Assembly (NCBI RefSeq): GCF_016937615.1
Contig: NZ_JAFHKI010000024.1
Coordinates: 1-64,000, forward strand
DNA length: 64,000 bases
Direction: 5' to 3'
Origin: Pseudomonas lactucae
GTDB lineage: Bacteria; Pseudomonadota; Gammaproteobacteria; Pseudomonadales; Pseudomonadaceae
Shown: positions 1-8,393 of the stretch, in pieces
Position numbering within the stretch: position 1 is the stretch's first letter
Layout: each line of letters starts with the position of its first letter
The notes under the pieces: generated by a model
What the model was told of the DNA's origin: nothing
The model's input: only the letters and a program-made list of their open reading frames with translations
Databases searched by the model: none
Position numbers and translations under genes: made by a program

Positions 1-1
1 G

Positions 2-310
2 ATGGCGATCAAAGTGCGGCAACTGATCGCCAGCGACCTGGCAAACGACTGGAGTGCGCTGGATGTCGCCTCCACCTTTGCGCTCAGCGAAGCCACGCTG
101 CGGCGCAGGCTCGCGGAAGAAGGCACCACGTTCAGTCGCTTATTGATCGATGCACGCATGACCCTTGCCCTGCAACTGTTGCAATCATCCGCGCAGACCG
201 TCATGCAAATAGCGCTTTGCGTCGGCTACCAGACGCCGTCGCAATTTGCCGTGCGTTTTCGTGATCGGTTCGGCTTCCCACCCACGGCGGTCAGAGGGCA
301 TCGACGCTGA
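2..310 (+). CDS. AraC-family regulator, C-terminal part (5' end outside window)
   Basis: The 102 visible residues are the DNA-binding end of an AraC/XylS regulator: two helix-turn-helix units, with ALSEATLRRRLAEEG in the first and the family signature region GYQTPSQFAVRFRDRFG in the second. AraC proteins are usually 250-350 residues with an N-terminal sensor domain, so the in-window ATG at base 2 is almost certainly internal and the gene begins upstream. It converges on the ACT-domain gene. Its target cannot be told from here. Confidence 0.8.
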   Translation: MAIKVRQLIASDLANDWSALDVASTFALSEATLRRRLAEEGTTFSRLLIDARMTLALQLLQSSAQTVMQIALCVGYQTPSQFAVRFRDRFGFPPTAVRGHRR

Positions 311-471
311 TGTTGCAGACCACCAATTCAACGGGTCGGCGCCATAGCAGGCTTGAGTCCGCACGGCACGCCGAACTCAGAATGCCATTGGCGGCGACCC
401 ACAACGAGAGCGTTGCCAAATCGCGTCTACAGGCCTTGTTTCGTGACAGGCGCCAAAGCGAATGGCCCTCA

Positions 472-864
472 TCAGTCCAGAATCTGATGCCCCGCCACGC
501 GGAGCACAGCAAGCCCTTCGGCAAACTGATCGGCCTTGAGCAGCAGGAAGTCGCCGTCGAATGTCGACACCACAAAAACCCCAAATCCGGCTTCGCTGAG
601 AGGGCGCACCACTGACAGCACGATACCGGTTTCGTCGAAGGCGAAAGGGCCGACAAATTGCACACAATTCCAGTCCCGGTCGATTTTGACACCTTCAGGC
701 ACTCGGCTCTGATGGCAGACAATCGACAGTTCATCGGCAGAGCGGGCAATGTTTACAAACCCGTCACCATCGGCCCAAGTCGGGATCGGGGCTTTACTGT
801 CCAACCTGGAAATTGAGTAGCGTTCGGGTAGGACTTTAAGGCGGATGCTTTTGACCAGTTTCAT
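472..864 (-). CDS. ACT-domain protein (CASTOR-like ACT fold)
   Basis: This 130-residue protein resembles the small ACT-domain proteins of bacteria related to the CASTOR amino-acid sensors. The second half (GPFAFDETGIVLSVVRPL, then GFGVFVVSTFDGDFLLLKAD) is the typical ACT strand-helix-strand core. ACT domains bind amino acids or similar small ligands. It starts 32 bp after the M20 amidohydrolase with a GGAG ribosome-binding site, so it is the last gene of the minus-strand operon. I infer a sensing or chaperoning role for the pathway's amino acid; no catalytic motif is visible. Confidence 0.65.
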   Translation of the reverse strand: MKLVKSIRLKVLPERYSISRLDSKAPIPTWADGDGFVNIARSADELSIVCHQSRVPEGVKIDRDWNCVQFVGPFAFDETGIVLSVVRPLSEAGFGVFVVSTFDGDFLLLKADQFAEGLAVLRVAGHQILD

Positions 865-896
865 AAAATCTCCAGTTAGATAAGGTTAACGCTATT

Positions 897-2096
897 TCAA
901 GTGGGTAATGGCAGACAGGCCTCTGCCAGACGAACCCAATAGGTCGCGCCGATCGGCAGAATATCGTCGTTGAAATCAAAACTCGCATTGTGCAGCACAC
1001 ACGGCCCGGGACCATGGCCGACGTTGCGATGCCCGCCCTCACCGTTGCCGATGAATACATAGCAACCCGGTTTATGTTCGAGCATGTGGGCGAAGTCTTC
1101 GGCGGCCATGGTGGGCTTGCCATTGGTGAGGACTTGCTCTTCACCGACCAATTTGCGTAGAAGCTCGATACAGATGTTTGTTTCGCGTGGATGATTGATC
1201 AGCGGTGGATAGTCCGATTTGAACGAGGTTTCAACGCGGCAACCGAAAGCATCGGCAATGTTGTTGGCGATTTCCGTCATGCGCATTTCAATCAAGCTCA
1301 TGGCTTCTCGGGAAAACGCCCTGAACGTGCCTCCCAAGCAGGCGTCATCTGGAATGACGGTGAGACTGACATCACTGCCTGCATGCATGTTTGTGACGGA
1401 TATGACCGCCGGATCCTGAGTGTCCACATTGCGCGTGATGATGCTCTGAAACGCTTGGGCAATGTGCACCAATGGCTGCAAAGGATCAGTGCACTGATGC
1501 GGCAGGGCGGCATGCCCTCCCTTGCCGAACACGCGAATTCGAAACTCCGTGTCGGAGGCCATCATCGCCCCTGAATGCACAGCGAACTGCCCCGCCGCCA
1601 AACCGGGCCAATTATGCATGCCAAACACCGCATTCATGGGGAAAAGGTCGAATAGGCCGTCTTCGATCATGCGCCTGGCCCCGGCATCACATTCCTCGGC
1701 GGGCTGAAAAATAAAATACAGCGTGCCATCTAACTGGCGGGTATGCGCAAGCTCGAACGCCGCCGCCAACAGCATTGCACAGTGCCCATCATGACCACAG
1801 GCATGCATTTTCCCCACATGGGCGGAGGCATGCTCGAATTGATTGAGCTCCTGCACAGGCAGCGCGTCCATGTCGGCGCGCAAGCCGATAGACGCATCGC
1901 CTGTGCCACAGCGCAAAACTCCGACTACGCCGGTCCCCGCCAGCCCGCGGTGAACCGTCAAGCCCCATGACTCTAGCTGGCTCGCGATCAGGTTTGCGGT
2001 CCGGCGCTCTTCGAAGGCCAATTCCGGATGCCGGTGGATATCCCGTCTCAGGGCGTAAATGGCTTCGGGCACCTGGATCAAGGCAGCGTTTTTCAT
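897..2096 (-). CDS. M20 family amidohydrolase (hippurate/IAA-amino-acid hydrolase type)
   Basis: A zinc-dependent amidohydrolase that cleaves N-acyl amino acids. Visible motifs are GLRADMDALPV, HACGHDGH (metal ligands), FQPAEE (catalytic glutamate) and GKGGHAALPH in the dimerisation domain, over about 399 residues, the normal size. I start it at ATG 2096 because a GGAGAG site precedes it and the upstream extension overlaps the ATPase gene. It follows the ATPase gene by 28 bp and precedes the ACT gene, so it belongs to the transporter/catabolic operon. Its substrate is unknown; it may unmask acylated forms of the pathway's amino acid. Confidence 0.82.
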   Translation of the reverse strand: MKNAALIQVPEAIYALRRDIHRHPELAFEERRTANLIASQLESWGLTVHRGLAGTGVVGVLRCGTGDASIGLRADMDALPVQELNQFEHASAHVGKMHACGHDGHCAMLLAAAFELAHTRQLDGTLYFIFQPAEECDAGARRMIEDGLFDLFPMNAVFGMHNWPGLAAGQFAVHSGAMMASDTEFRIRVFGKGGHAALPHQCTDPLQPLVHIAQAFQSIITRNVDTQDPAVISVTNMHAGSDVSLTVIPDDACLGGTFRAFSREAMSLIEMRMTEIANNIADAFGCRVETSFKSDYPPLINHPRETNICIELLRKLVGEEQVLTNGKPTMAAEDFAHMLEHKPGCYVFIGNGEGGHRNVGHGPGPCVLHNASFDFNDDILPIGATYWVRLAEACLPLPT

Positions 2097-2124
2097 TGGC
2101 ACTCTCCGCGAAAAAGATCGTTTG

Positions 2125-2883
2125 TCACTTGAGGTCCAATGCCAGAAACTGGCGTAACCGCTCGCTTTGCGGGTTGTCAAAGACCTGCTCGGGCCTGCCC
2201 TGCTCCTCAATCTTGCCACCGTGCAGAAACACTACCTGGGTAGAGGCATGACGCGCGAAACCCATCTCATGGGTAACGACAATCATCGTGCGTCCTTCCT
2301 GCGCGAGATCCTGCATGATCTTCAGCACCTCGCCGACCAGCTCCGGGTCGAGGGCGGAGGTCGGTTCGTCAAACAGCATCACCTGCGGTTCCACCGCAAG
2401 GGCTCGTGCTATGGCCACACGCTGTTGTTGCCCACCGGACAGATGGGCCGGGTAGCTGTCGTGGAAACGGGCATCGAGCCCGACTTTATCCAGGTACCTG
2501 ATAGCGCTGGCACGCGCCTGTTCCTTGTTCATGTTGAGGGCATATACCGGCGCCATGCTGACATTTTCCAGCACGGTCATATGGGCCCAGAGATTGAAGT
2601 GCTGAAACACCATTGCTAAACGCGTACGCAGCGCCTGCAAGGTGCGGCGCTCGGGACGCAACGGTTTGCCGACGCCCAGGTCGATCGTCAGATGGTCCAG
2701 GCTGACGCGGCCACAGTCCGGCTGTTCGAGAAAGTTGATACAGCGCAAAAATGTACTTTTGCCCGAGCCGCTGGAACCGATGATGCTGATGACCTCACCG
2801 CGCTTGGCGCTCAAGGAAACCCCATGCAGGACTTTATGATTGCCATAGGATTTGTGGATGTTTTCAACGGTCAGGGCATTCAT
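2125..2883 (-). CDS. Polar amino-acid ABC transporter ATPase (HisP/GlnQ type)
   Basis: The 252-residue ATP-binding subunit of a family 3 amino-acid importer. It has Walker A (GSSGSGKST), the signature [15 protein letters not shown], Walker B with [12 protein letters not shown], and the switch histidine in VTHEMGFAR. The size matches HisP. Its ATG overlaps the stop of the second permease (ATGA), showing tight translational coupling. With the two permeases and the binding protein it makes a complete importer embedded in the hut-like operon, so it probably imports that pathway's substrate. Confidence 0.92.
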   Translation of the reverse strand: MNALTVENIHKSYGNHKVLHGVSLSAKRGEVISIIGSSGSGKSTFLRCINFLEQPDCGRVSLDHLTIDLGVGKPLRPERRTLQALRTRLAMVFQHFNLWAHMTVLENVSMAPVYALNMNKEQARASAIRYLDKVGLDARFHDSYPAHLSGGQQQRVAIARALAVEPQVMLFDEPTSALDPELVGEVLKIMQDLAQEGRTMIVVTHEMGFARHASTQVVFLHGGKIEEQGRPEQVFDNPQSERLRQFLALDLK

Positions 2884-3644
2884 ACCAGGCTGCCTTCTTT
2901 TATGGGGAGGACGGAGTGCTCAACGGCGGCTTTGGCCACACGCGGTTTGAGATGCCTCAGCCAACGTTTTTCAGCACGATTGAAGCCGGCGATGATGCAG
3001 AACGAGATCATCAGGTAGAGCAAGGACGCCAGGCCATAGGTAGTGAACGTCGCATAGGTTTCAGCATTGACGTCACGGGCAACCTTGAGGATGTCAGGCA
3101 CCGTGGCGGTGAACGCAAGCGTGGTGCCGTGGAGCATGAAGATCACCTCGTTGCTGTAGGCAGGTAGTGCTCGACGCAACGCGCCGGGCAGAATCACCTT
3201 GAAGTTGAGCACCGTCGCGCTCAAACCGAAGGCCCTGCCCGCCTCGACTTCCCCACGACTGCTGGCACGAATCGAACCGACCAGGATCTCGGTCATGTAG
3301 GCGCACTCGTTGAGCACGAACGCAAACAGCGTGCAGCAATAGGCATCGCGAAAAAAACTGTTGAGTAGCGCCGTGTTCTGGATGAACGCGAGGCTGTACA
3401 AGCCGCTGTAGATAATCAACAGCTGTACGTAGAGCGGCGTTGTGCGGAACGTGTAGGTGTACAGCCAGATCATGCCACTCAGGGTACGCGAAGAAGATAC
3501 GCGCCCCAGTGCCAGCGGGATCGACAGCACAAAACCGCCGAGTGTCGCGACGATAAGCAGCATTAACGTGACGACAACCCCGCTCCACTGCTGCCCATCG
3601 GTCCAGAGAAAACTCTGCCAATAGGTCTGGAAGAGATCGATCAT
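2880..3644 (-). CDS. Amino-acid ABC transporter permease (HisM type)
   Basis: A membrane permease of about 254 residues. It has several hydrophobic spans and the cytoplasmic EAA loop (EVEAGRAFGLSA...ILPGALRRALP) that contacts the ATPase. The frame is open upstream to 3857, but ATG 3644 is the sensible start: it gives MIDLFQTYW, matches family length and overlaps the stop of the preceding permease (ATGA). It pairs with the 3641-4330 permease as the HisM/HisQ-like heterodimer. Confidence 0.88.
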   Translation of the reverse strand: MIDLFQTYWQSFLWTDGQQWSGVVVTLMLLIVATLGGFVLSIPLALGRVSSSRTLSGMIWLYTYTFRTTPLYVQLLIIYSGLYSLAFIQNTALLNSFFRDAYCCTLFAFVLNECAYMTEILVGSIRASSRGEVEAGRAFGLSATVLNFKVILPGALRRALPAYSNEVIFMLHGTTLAFTATVPDILKVARDVNAETYATFTTYGLASLLYLMISFCIIAGFNRAEKRWLRHLKPRVAKAAVEHSVLPIKEGSLV

Positions 3645-4330
3645 AGCTGCGCCTCCCGAACCCAAGCGGCCGAACGATGCTTGAGCCAGTACAGCAACAG
3701 GCTGGAAAACCCCGACAGACAAAAATAAACCGCACCGGCCAGCACCATGAACATCAACGTGTTGTGGGTGCTGCGCCCCGCCTCCTGAGCCGCCATGACC
3801 AGATCGCTCAGGCCTATGATCGACACCAGCGCAGTGGCCTTGACCAGCACCTGCCAATTGTTACTGATGCCGGGCAACGCAAACCGGATCAGCTGCGGCA
3901 ACACAACCTTATGGAAGGTTTGCCAGGCCGATAGGCCATAGGCGCTGGCAGCTTCGGCCTGGCCCGGGTCAATGGCCAGAAACGCACCGCGCAAGGTTTC
4001 GGCGAAATACGCGCCGTAGATAAAACCCAAGGTCATGACACCGGCTACAAAGGGATCAATCTCGAAACGCCCGAGCCCAAACTTGTCGGTGATCTGGTTC
4101 ACGCCGATCTGGATGGTGTAGAAAATCAGCAGCATCAACGCCAGATCCGGAATGCCGCGAATCACGGTGGTGTAGCACTGGGCAGGCAGGATCAGCCAGG
4201 GTTTGCCCGACAACTTCGCCAGTGCGGTCAGCAGTCCCAGGAACAGGGCCAGCACCAGCGCCACCAACGCCAGTTCGACCGTGCTCAAGGCACCTTTGGC
4301 AATCAAGGGTAAATATTCAAGCCATTGCAT
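3641..4330 (-). CDS. Amino-acid ABC transporter permease (HisQ type)
   Basis: This 229-residue integral membrane permease has the EAA motif (EAASAYGLSAWQTFHKVVLP) typical of the HisQ/ArtQ group. Hydrophobic spans begin near residues 15, 55 and 90 and again toward the C terminus. It lies 91 bp after the binding-protein gene and overlaps the next permease by four bases. It forms the translocation pore together with that permease. Confidence 0.88.
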   Translation of the reverse strand: MQWLEYLPLIAKGALSTVELALVALVLALFLGLLTALAKLSGKPWLILPAQCYTTVIRGIPDLALMLLIFYTIQIGVNQITDKFGLGRFEIDPFVAGVMTLGFIYGAYFAETLRGAFLAIDPGQAEAASAYGLSAWQTFHKVVLPQLIRFALPGISNNWQVLVKATALVSIIGLSDLVMAAQEAGRSTHNTLMFMVLAGAVYFCLSGFSSLLLYWLKHRSAAWVREAQL

Positions 4331-4421
4331 GGCGCATCACTCGCAATAGGTGGACGTACAGAAGCCGCACGATATCGGCCATGACTGCAATACACAGTCA
4401 TGACCGGCACAGCACCCGCCA

Positions 4422-5195
4422 TCAGCCGCCGTAGATGTCGAAGTCGAAATACTTGGCGGCGATCTTCTGATAGGTACCATCGGCCAGCATGGCGGCGATG
4501 GCAGCGTCGATGCGCAGCTTGAGTGCCTGATCTTCCTTGCGAACGCCTATCGCGGTGCCGCTGCCCAGCACTTTTTCGTCGACAATGATCGGTCCGGCAA
4601 ACGCATAGCCTTTACCCTGATCGGTACGTAAAAAGGCATAGGTGGCCTGCACTTCATCCTGCAACGAAGCGTCAATACGTCCATTGAGCAGGTCGGCGTA
4701 GACCTGGTCCTGGCTCGCATAGGCCTGCAACTTGATGCCAGGGACTTTCCAGTAGGTACGCGCGTAAGACTCTTGGATAGTGCCTTGCTGATACCCCACG
4801 GTCTTGCCCTTGAGCCCCGCCGCTGTCGGCGTAATGCCGGAGCCGTCGCGCGCCACCAGGCGTGTAGAGGGGTTGGAAAGTTTGCTGCTGAAGTCAATCT
4901 GCTTCAGGCGTTGCTCGGTAATGGACAGGCTCGATAACACCCCGTCGAACTTGCGTGCAAGCAACCCTGGGATCAGCCCGTCGAAGCTGCTTTGAACGTA
5001 CTCACATTTGACCGCCATGCGCTTGCAGATTTCATCACCCAGGTCGACATCGAAACCGATCATTTTGCCTTGCGGGTCGCGGTACTCAAGGGGTGGGTAC
5101 GTCGGGTCAACACCCAAACGCAGCACGTCTTCGGCCTTTGCCCAAGTTGAACTCAGGAGCAACACTACGCAAGCTACAACGAGATTCTTGTTCAT
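4422..5195 (-). CDS. Family 3 periplasmic amino-acid binding protein (HisJ/ArgT-like)
   Basis: The periplasmic substrate receptor of the importer. Starting at ATG 5195 (AGAGAA site upstream) gives MNKNLVVACVVLLLSSTWAKA, a typical signal peptide cleaved after AKA. The mature part has family 3 hallmarks: LRLGVDPTYPPLEY, GFDVDLGDEICKRM and WDG-type FDGLIPGLLARKFDGVLSSLSIT. About 257 residues in total. An upstream extension to 5237 lacks a ribosome-binding site and would bury the signal peptide. It follows the lyase gene by about 100 bp. The ligand is inferred from context to be a histidine derivative. Confidence 0.88.
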   Translation of the reverse strand: MNKNLVVACVVLLLSSTWAKAEDVLRLGVDPTYPPLEYRDPQGKMIGFDVDLGDEICKRMAVKCEYVQSSFDGLIPGLLARKFDGVLSSLSITEQRLKQIDFSSKLSNPSTRLVARDGSGITPTAAGLKGKTVGYQQGTIQESYARTYWKVPGIKLQAYASQDQVYADLLNGRIDASLQDEVQATYAFLRTDQGKGYAFAGPIIVDEKVLGSGTAIGVRKEDQALKLRIDAAIAAMLADGTYQKIAAKYFDFDIYGG

Positions 5196-5295
5196 GACTA
5201 TTTCTCTATGTGGTAGTTGGCAGATTTCAGGGATCAACGATCTGATTGTTATTATCCAGTGCCGGTCAGGCAGCAGCCGGCACTGGGTGGAGCAC

Positions 5296-6822
5296 TTAGA
5301 ACAGGCTGATCAGGTCCGGGCAGGCTTTGACCAGCTCACGACTACGGATCAACTCGGCCACACTGGCCATGTCCGGCGCGATAGGCCGGTCGACATTCAT
5401 CGCCGGCACACAGTCGCGAATGCACTCGACTACTGGCGCCAGGCGCGCGCTGTATAACTTGCCGCCGCGCAGGTCCAGGCCCTGGGCCGCGCACAACGCC
5501 TCGATAGAGAGAATCCCGCGCAATGTGCACGTCATTTCCAGCAAGCGGCGTGCGCCATGGGTGGCCATCGACACATGGTCCTCCTGGTTACCCGCCGTAG
5601 GGATGGTGTCGATGGAGGCCGGCGTTGCGCGCTGTTTATTTTCCGAAGCCATGGCAGCGGCCGAGATGTGCGCCGTCATGTAGCCCGAATGCAAACCGGC
5701 ATCGACCGTCAACATGGGCGGTAGTCCGGAAAAGCCTGGGTCCAGCAGCAGGTTGCAACGACGCTCGGACAGGTTGCCGATCTCGGTAATGGCGATCGCC
5801 AACATGTCGGCGGCAAATGCGACCGGTTCAGCATGGAAATTACCGCCGGAGATGACTTCACCGGTCTCCACGAAGATCAGCGGGTTGTCGGAGGCTGCGT
5901 TGCTCTCGATCTCCAGGGTGACACTGGCGTTGCGAATCAGGTCCAGGCACGCGCCGAGCACCTGTGGCTGGCAACGAATGCTGTAGGGGTCCTGAACCTT
6001 GCCGGACGCTTGTGAAATGGCGCGCATCGGGCTGTCATCCAACAACCGCTTGAACGCAGCGCCCACCGCGATCTGGCCCGGGTGGCCACGCAGCGCCTGG
6101 ATACGTGGATCGAACGGACTGGCAATACCCGCCAGCGCCTCGGTGGTCATGGTGCCGATTGCAATGGCTGCCATAAAGGCGTTTTCCAGGGCAAACAAGC
6201 CGGTCAGCGCAAGGGCCGTCGATACCTGAGTACCGTTCATTAACGCCAAGCCTTCCTTGGGTGCCAGCACAATAGGCGTCAGGCCGGCACGCGCCAGTGC
6301 TTCAGCGCCATCGAGCAACTCGCCCTCATACCACGCCTGACCCATGCCGATCATGACAGCGCTCATGTGCGCCAACGGTGCCAGATCGCCGCTGGCACCG
6401 ACCGAGCCTTGGGCAGGAATGAAAGGGATGACGCCCCGTTCGCGCATGTCTTCCAGCAGCGCGACGGTGCCGTATTGCGCCCCCGAAGCACCGCGCCCCA
6501 GGCTGGCGACTTTCAAGGCCATGACCAGGCGAACCACATCGGCATCCAGTGCCGGGCCGTAGCCAGTCATGTGCGACATCACCAGGTTTTTTTGCAGTTG
6601 GCACAGGTCGGCATCACTGATGCGTACATTCGCCAGCTTGCCGAATCCGGTATTCAGGCCGTACACCGCGCGACCGCTGTCGACCAGCGTATCAACCATC
6701 TTTGCCGCCGCCTCGATACCGGCCCGGGCGCTCTCGCACAGGCGCGCCGGCGCACCGTTGTAAATCGCACGCCAGGTGGCAATACGGGTTTCACCGGGAA
6801 CGATTTTTTGTACTGTGCTCAT
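5296..6822 (-). CDS. Histidine ammonia-lyase paralogue (HutH-like MIO lyase)
   Basis: A 508-residue member of the aromatic amino-acid ammonia-lyase family. It carries the MIO-forming A143-S144-G145 triad (GSVGASGDLAPLAHM), the loop tyrosine Y54 (YGLNTGFG), H84, the DPYSIRCQPQ and SGGNFHAEP blocks, and E414 in NQEDHVSM. Compared with classical HutH it departs in the active-site stretch at 400-411: T400 replaces the usual histidine, with TIPTAG for SLPTSA. It lies next to a divergent HutU paralogue and an ATZ-type amidohydrolase, without hutI or hutG. I infer a lyase for a C2-modified histidine such as 2-thiohistidine or ergothioneine. A plain histidine lyase cannot be excluded. GAGAG site before ATG 6822. 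Confidence 0.85.
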   Translation of the reverse strand: MSTVQKIVPGETRIATWRAIYNGAPARLCESARAGIEAAAKMVDTLVDSGRAVYGLNTGFGKLANVRISDADLCQLQKNLVMSHMTGYGPALDADVVRLVMALKVASLGRGASGAQYGTVALLEDMRERGVIPFIPAQGSVGASGDLAPLAHMSAVMIGMGQAWYEGELLDGAEALARAGLTPIVLAPKEGLALMNGTQVSTALALTGLFALENAFMAAIAIGTMTTEALAGIASPFDPRIQALRGHPGQIAVGAAFKRLLDDSPMRAISQASGKVQDPYSIRCQPQVLGACLDLIRNASVTLEIESNAASDNPLIFVETGEVISGGNFHAEPVAFAADMLAIAITEIGNLSERRCNLLLDPGFSGLPPMLTVDAGLHSGYMTAHISAAAMASENKQRATPASIDTIPTAGNQEDHVSMATHGARRLLEMTCTLRGILSIEALCAAQGLDLRGGKLYSARLAPVVECIRDCVPAMNVDRPIAPDMASVAELIRSRELVKACPDLISLF

Positions 6823-6868
6823 GGTTTTTCTCTCTGTTCATAAAATGAGTTGAAGCAGGCCAAACCGG

Positions 6869-8383
6869 TCAGGCGCCGCGTCTGGATCGGTCGAACTGAT
6901 TGATCGAATGGCGCAGACCCACCATTTGCGGATCAGCCAGGCAGTCGTTATAAGCCCCCACCAGATAGGGTCGCAGCGTATCGCTCGCATCCTGACCGCC
7001 TTGAATCCGCCCTTGCAGCGTGGGCATGCGCTCCATCAACTCAAGCATCAGCGCCTCTTCATCGATGCGCGTGATCCGGCCGTGATCCACCAGCTTGCGT
7101 CCGCCAACGTAGACATCACGCACAGCGCTGCCCTGTTCGCAAAAAACCAACTGCGTCAACGCATCATTGAGGGGTGTAAAGGCACTGGTCTTGAGGTCGA
7201 TCAGGCAAAAATCCGCCTGTTTGCCGACCTCGATGGATCCGGTCTGCGCACCGCGCCCGATGGCCCTGGCGCCGCCGAGCGTGGCCATGTTGAACGCCTG
7301 CAGTGCCCCCACCGGGCAAACCTCGTCCTGATCGAGCAGCGCGTTGGAAAGCGCCGCCAGACGCATCGCGTCAAACATCGAGTTCAAGTCGTTGCCGTTG
7401 TTGTTGTCGGTACCCAGGCCGACGTTCACCTCACGGCGCAACATCTGCGCAATCGGCGCCACACCACTGCCCAACTTCAAATTGCAGGCGGGGTTGTGCA
7501 CCACACTGGCGCCGCGTTCGGCAATCAGATCGAGTTCCGCCGCCGACAGCCAAACGCCATGTGCGAGCACGCTGCGGGGTGTTAACAGTCCCAAGTCGTC
7601 CATGTACGCGGCCATGGGTTTGCCATAAAACTTGGCCGCCGTGAGCGCTTGTATACGGGTTTCCAGCAAATGGATCAGTACCGGGCGGTCGTAATGTTCG
7701 GCGAGCGCCCAGGTTTTTTGCAGAAAGTCGGCACTGCAGCGTTGCGGGCCGGAGGGCGAGAAAACAAAGCGTACCCGGCCATTCCAACTGCGCGCCAGCT
7801 CCTGCCACTGCTCCAGCACACGCGCTGCGGCGTGGGCCGATACCGTGCCCTTGAGTGTATCGGGCAGCCGCTCGGCCAGGTAAGGAATCCCCTCCTGAAA
7901 CGGTTTGTCGGACCACGCCACGCTGACGTCGGCGCGAATTCCCAGGTCGGAATAAGCCTGAAACGCCGCATGCACGACTTCAGGCTCAAAGAGGCCACCG
8001 AAGTGAATATCATCGACCACTGTGGTTATGCCATTGCGCAACATCTCGATGCCGTTGAGCAAGGTGCGCAGGTACACCTCACGCGCCGTCCAGCCACGGC
8101 GATAGGACGGTGGATTGTACAAGCCCATCCAGATCTCCAGAGGGATCCCGGAGAAACGTCCCTTGTCGAAACGGTCGTGAGAGTGATGATGGGCGTTGAT
8201 TAGCCCCGGTATCAGCAGTTTGCCGCGCCCATCGGTACGCTCGTCGAGGTTGACCGTGGACAAATCGATTTTGGGTGCGAGACCGACGAAGCGATCACCG
8301 TCGATCAATACGTCCATGACTTGGGCGGTCGAGCCGCCCATGCCGACGACGCTGACCTGTTCGATCAAATGCAGAAGGGCCAT
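6869..8383 (-). CDS. ATZ/TRZ-type amidohydrolase, candidate thioxo-imidazolidine-propionate desulfhydrase
   Basis: A 504-residue metal-dependent hydrolase of the amidohydrolase superfamily (cytosine/guanine/chlorotriazine group). Metal and catalytic residues are visible: H65 and H67 in PGLINAHHHSHD, H238 and E241 (IHLLET), H275 (AHGVWLS) and D326 (GTDNNNGND). This group displaces NH2, Cl or S groups from the carbon of a heterocycle. It sits between the HutU and HutH paralogues, where a standard hut operon would carry imidazolonepropionase. I infer replacement of the C2 sulfur (or amine) by oxygen to give hydantoin-5-propionate. Standard annotation would be 8-oxoguanine deaminase-like amidohydrolase. 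AAGGAA site upstream; 11 bp after the urocanase-like stop. Confidence 0.78.
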   Translation of the reverse strand: MALLHLIEQVSVVGMGGSTAQVMDVLIDGDRFVGLAPKIDLSTVNLDERTDGRGKLLIPGLINAHHHSHDRFDKGRFSGIPLEIWMGLYNPPSYRRGWTAREVYLRTLLNGIEMLRNGITTVVDDIHFGGLFEPEVVHAAFQAYSDLGIRADVSVAWSDKPFQEGIPYLAERLPDTLKGTVSAHAAARVLEQWQELARSWNGRVRFVFSPSGPQRCSADFLQKTWALAEHYDRPVLIHLLETRIQALTAAKFYGKPMAAYMDDLGLLTPRSVLAHGVWLSAAELDLIAERGASVVHNPACNLKLGSGVAPIAQMLRREVNVGLGTDNNNGNDLNSMFDAMRLAALSNALLDQDEVCPVGALQAFNMATLGGARAIGRGAQTGSIEVGKQADFCLIDLKTSAFTPLNDALTQLVFCEQGSAVRDVYVGGRKLVDHGRITRIDEEALMLELMERMPTLQGRIQGGQDASDTLRPYLVGAYNDCLADPQMVGLRHSINQFDRSRRGA

Positions 8384-8393
8384 GAGGCTTTCC

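Noticed and set aside
291..749. Minus-strand frame of 152 codons overlapping the AraC end
   Set aside because: No family resemblance; it lies across the ACT gene in another frame.
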